Positions 63,523 to 64,000 of a stretch of 64,000 nucleotides of DNA are shown here, in pieces. The first letter of the stretch is position 1. Each line of letters begins with the position of its first letter. This DNA comes from Salibaculum halophilum. GTDB taxonomy: Bacteria; Pseudomonadota; Alphaproteobacteria; Rhodobacterales; Rhodobacteraceae. The notes beneath the pieces are model-generated. The model ran no database searches and had not been told where the DNA came from. It worked only from the letters and a program-made list of their open reading frames with translations. Both the position numbers and the translations under genes were made by a program. The stretch is taken from positions 1 through 64,000 of the forward strand of contig NZ_MSIT01000003.1 of assembly GCF_002094885.1 (NCBI RefSeq). Reading direction: 5' to 3'.

Positions 63523-63550
63523 GTGATCACAGTTTTGACGGTGTGATCAC
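63523..63550. promoter_or_regulatory. Paired GTGATCAC palindromes upstream of sucC
   Basis: Perfect GTGATCAC at 63523-63530 and 63543-63550, 20 bp apart, about 100-125 nt before the sucC ATG. Same spacing class as the pair upstream of sdhC, suggesting common control of two TCA operons. Confidence 0.65.
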
Positions 63551-63648
63551 AAATGTCGGATTTTCCCGGGACGCAGGGAAATAGGCCTTTTGGCCGCCGC
63601 CCCGGCTGTGTTTGTCTTCGGAAAAATCCATCGAACCGAGGGACAATC

Positions 63649-64000
63649 ATGAACATCCACGAATACCAGGCGAAGGCGCTGCTGCGCTCCTACGGGGCGC
63701 CGGTCAGCGACGGGCGCGCCGTCCTGAAGGCGGAAGAGGCCAAAACAAAGGCCGGCGAACTCGACGGGCCGCTCTGGGTGGTCAAGGCGCAGATCCACGC
63801 CGGCGGCCGCGGCAAGGGGTCGTTCAAGGAGGACAGCGCCGGCGAGGCGGGCGGCGTGCGCCTGGCCAAGTCGGTGGAAGAGGCCGCCGAAGAGGCGCGC
63901 AAGATGCTGGGCCGCACCCTCGTGACCAAGCAGACCGGCCCCGCCGGCAAGCAGGTCAACCGCATCTACATCGAAGACGGGTCCGGGATCGAGAGCGAGC
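63649..64000 (+). CDS. sucC: Succinyl-CoA synthetase beta subunit SucC (3' end outside window)
   Basis: The first 117 residues are visible: [34 protein letters not shown] (ATP-grasp lysine region) and [19 protein letters not shown], all typical of the ADP-forming synthetase. It makes ATP or GTP in converting succinyl-CoA to succinate. Continues past the right edge; sucD and sucA would be expected next. GAGGGA precedes the ATG. Confidence 0.96.
   Translation, partial: MNIHEYQAKALLRSYGAPVSDGRAVLKAEEAKTKAGELDGPLWVVKAQIHAGGRGKGSFKEDSAGEAGGVRLAKSVEEAAEEARKMLGRTLVTKQTGPAGKQVNRIYIEDGSGIESE

Noticed and set aside
63610-63625. Third copy of the GC-rich repeat near sucC (GTCTTCGGAAAAAT)
   Set aside because: Only about 14 bases resemble the element and the AAATACCGC part and hairpins are missing.

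Overview
The window is a contiguous piece of a high-GC alphaproteobacterial chromosome, almost certainly from the Rhodobacteraceae/Roseobacter group. This rests on gene content (crotonyl-CoA carboxylase/reductase, ethylmalonyl-CoA mutase, mesaconyl-CoA hydratase and a malyl-CoA thioesterase of the ethylmalonyl-CoA pathway; an RpoH2-type sigma factor; an HvrA-like H-NS protein; NnrU; a RibB with a degenerate RibA half) and on alphaproteobacterial regulatory signals (a GTTC-N7-GTTC LexA box, a TGATCC-N18-TAATCT promoter of the ChrR-sigma-E type). I see 65 protein genes, no rRNA or tRNA genes, no CRISPR array and no insertion sequence or prophage. It looks like core chromosome rather than a genomic island.

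Layout. 1-16.6 kb: end of a DabA inorganic-carbon transporter gene; a dimethylglycine/sarcosine-dehydrogenase-like flavoprotein; panCB; a lipoprotein; a glyoxylate/hydroxypyruvate reductase; an SH3 protein with a cation diffusion facilitator; then a leftward run coaBC-dut-moeB-dcp and rpoH2-chaN. 16.8-30.4 kb: a GST, comM/yifB, a leftward rsmI-yraN-gshB-hydrolase operon, a divergent LpoA-like lipoprotein with glnD and murJ, a catalytically dead rhomboid, trpS, and mmcB under a LexA box. 30.4-31.0 kb is a 608-base stretch with no recognisable gene. 31.0-44.2 kb: a small membrane protein, a RecD-like helicase, a TIGR02186/TauE pair, a purine-nucleoside import and phosphorolysis operon (BmpA-type ABC importer plus PunA), nfu-tsaB-rimI, a small exported protein, a universal stress protein and ilvE. 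44.5-54.3 kb: ribBX-ribH-nusB, ccr, an acyltransferase, ecm, an H-NS protein, an exported DUF4329 protein, deoD and a DUF1989 protein. 54.5-64 kb: the sdhCDAB operon with two small lipoprotein genes inserted between sdhA and sdhB, an mcl2-nnrU-DUF1737-mch operon, TauE, mdh, and the start of sucC.

How the genes fit together. The right end joins the TCA cycle (sdh, mdh, suc) to the ethylmalonyl-CoA pathway (ccr, ecm, mch, mcl2) for acetyl-CoA assimilation. Ccr fixes CO2, so the DabA fragment at the left end may be relevant to its substrate supply. The sdh and suc upstream regions carry the same paired GTGATCAC palindromes two helical turns apart, plus a shared TTGTATACC element, which suggests a common regulator; this is the most interesting regulatory signal in the window. 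Vitamin and cofactor genes (panBC, coaBC, ribBX-ribH, moeB) and stress or repair genes (rpoH2, mmcB, gshB, GST, usp) make up much of the rest. Functions are assigned by recognising family motifs by eye; no database search was run.
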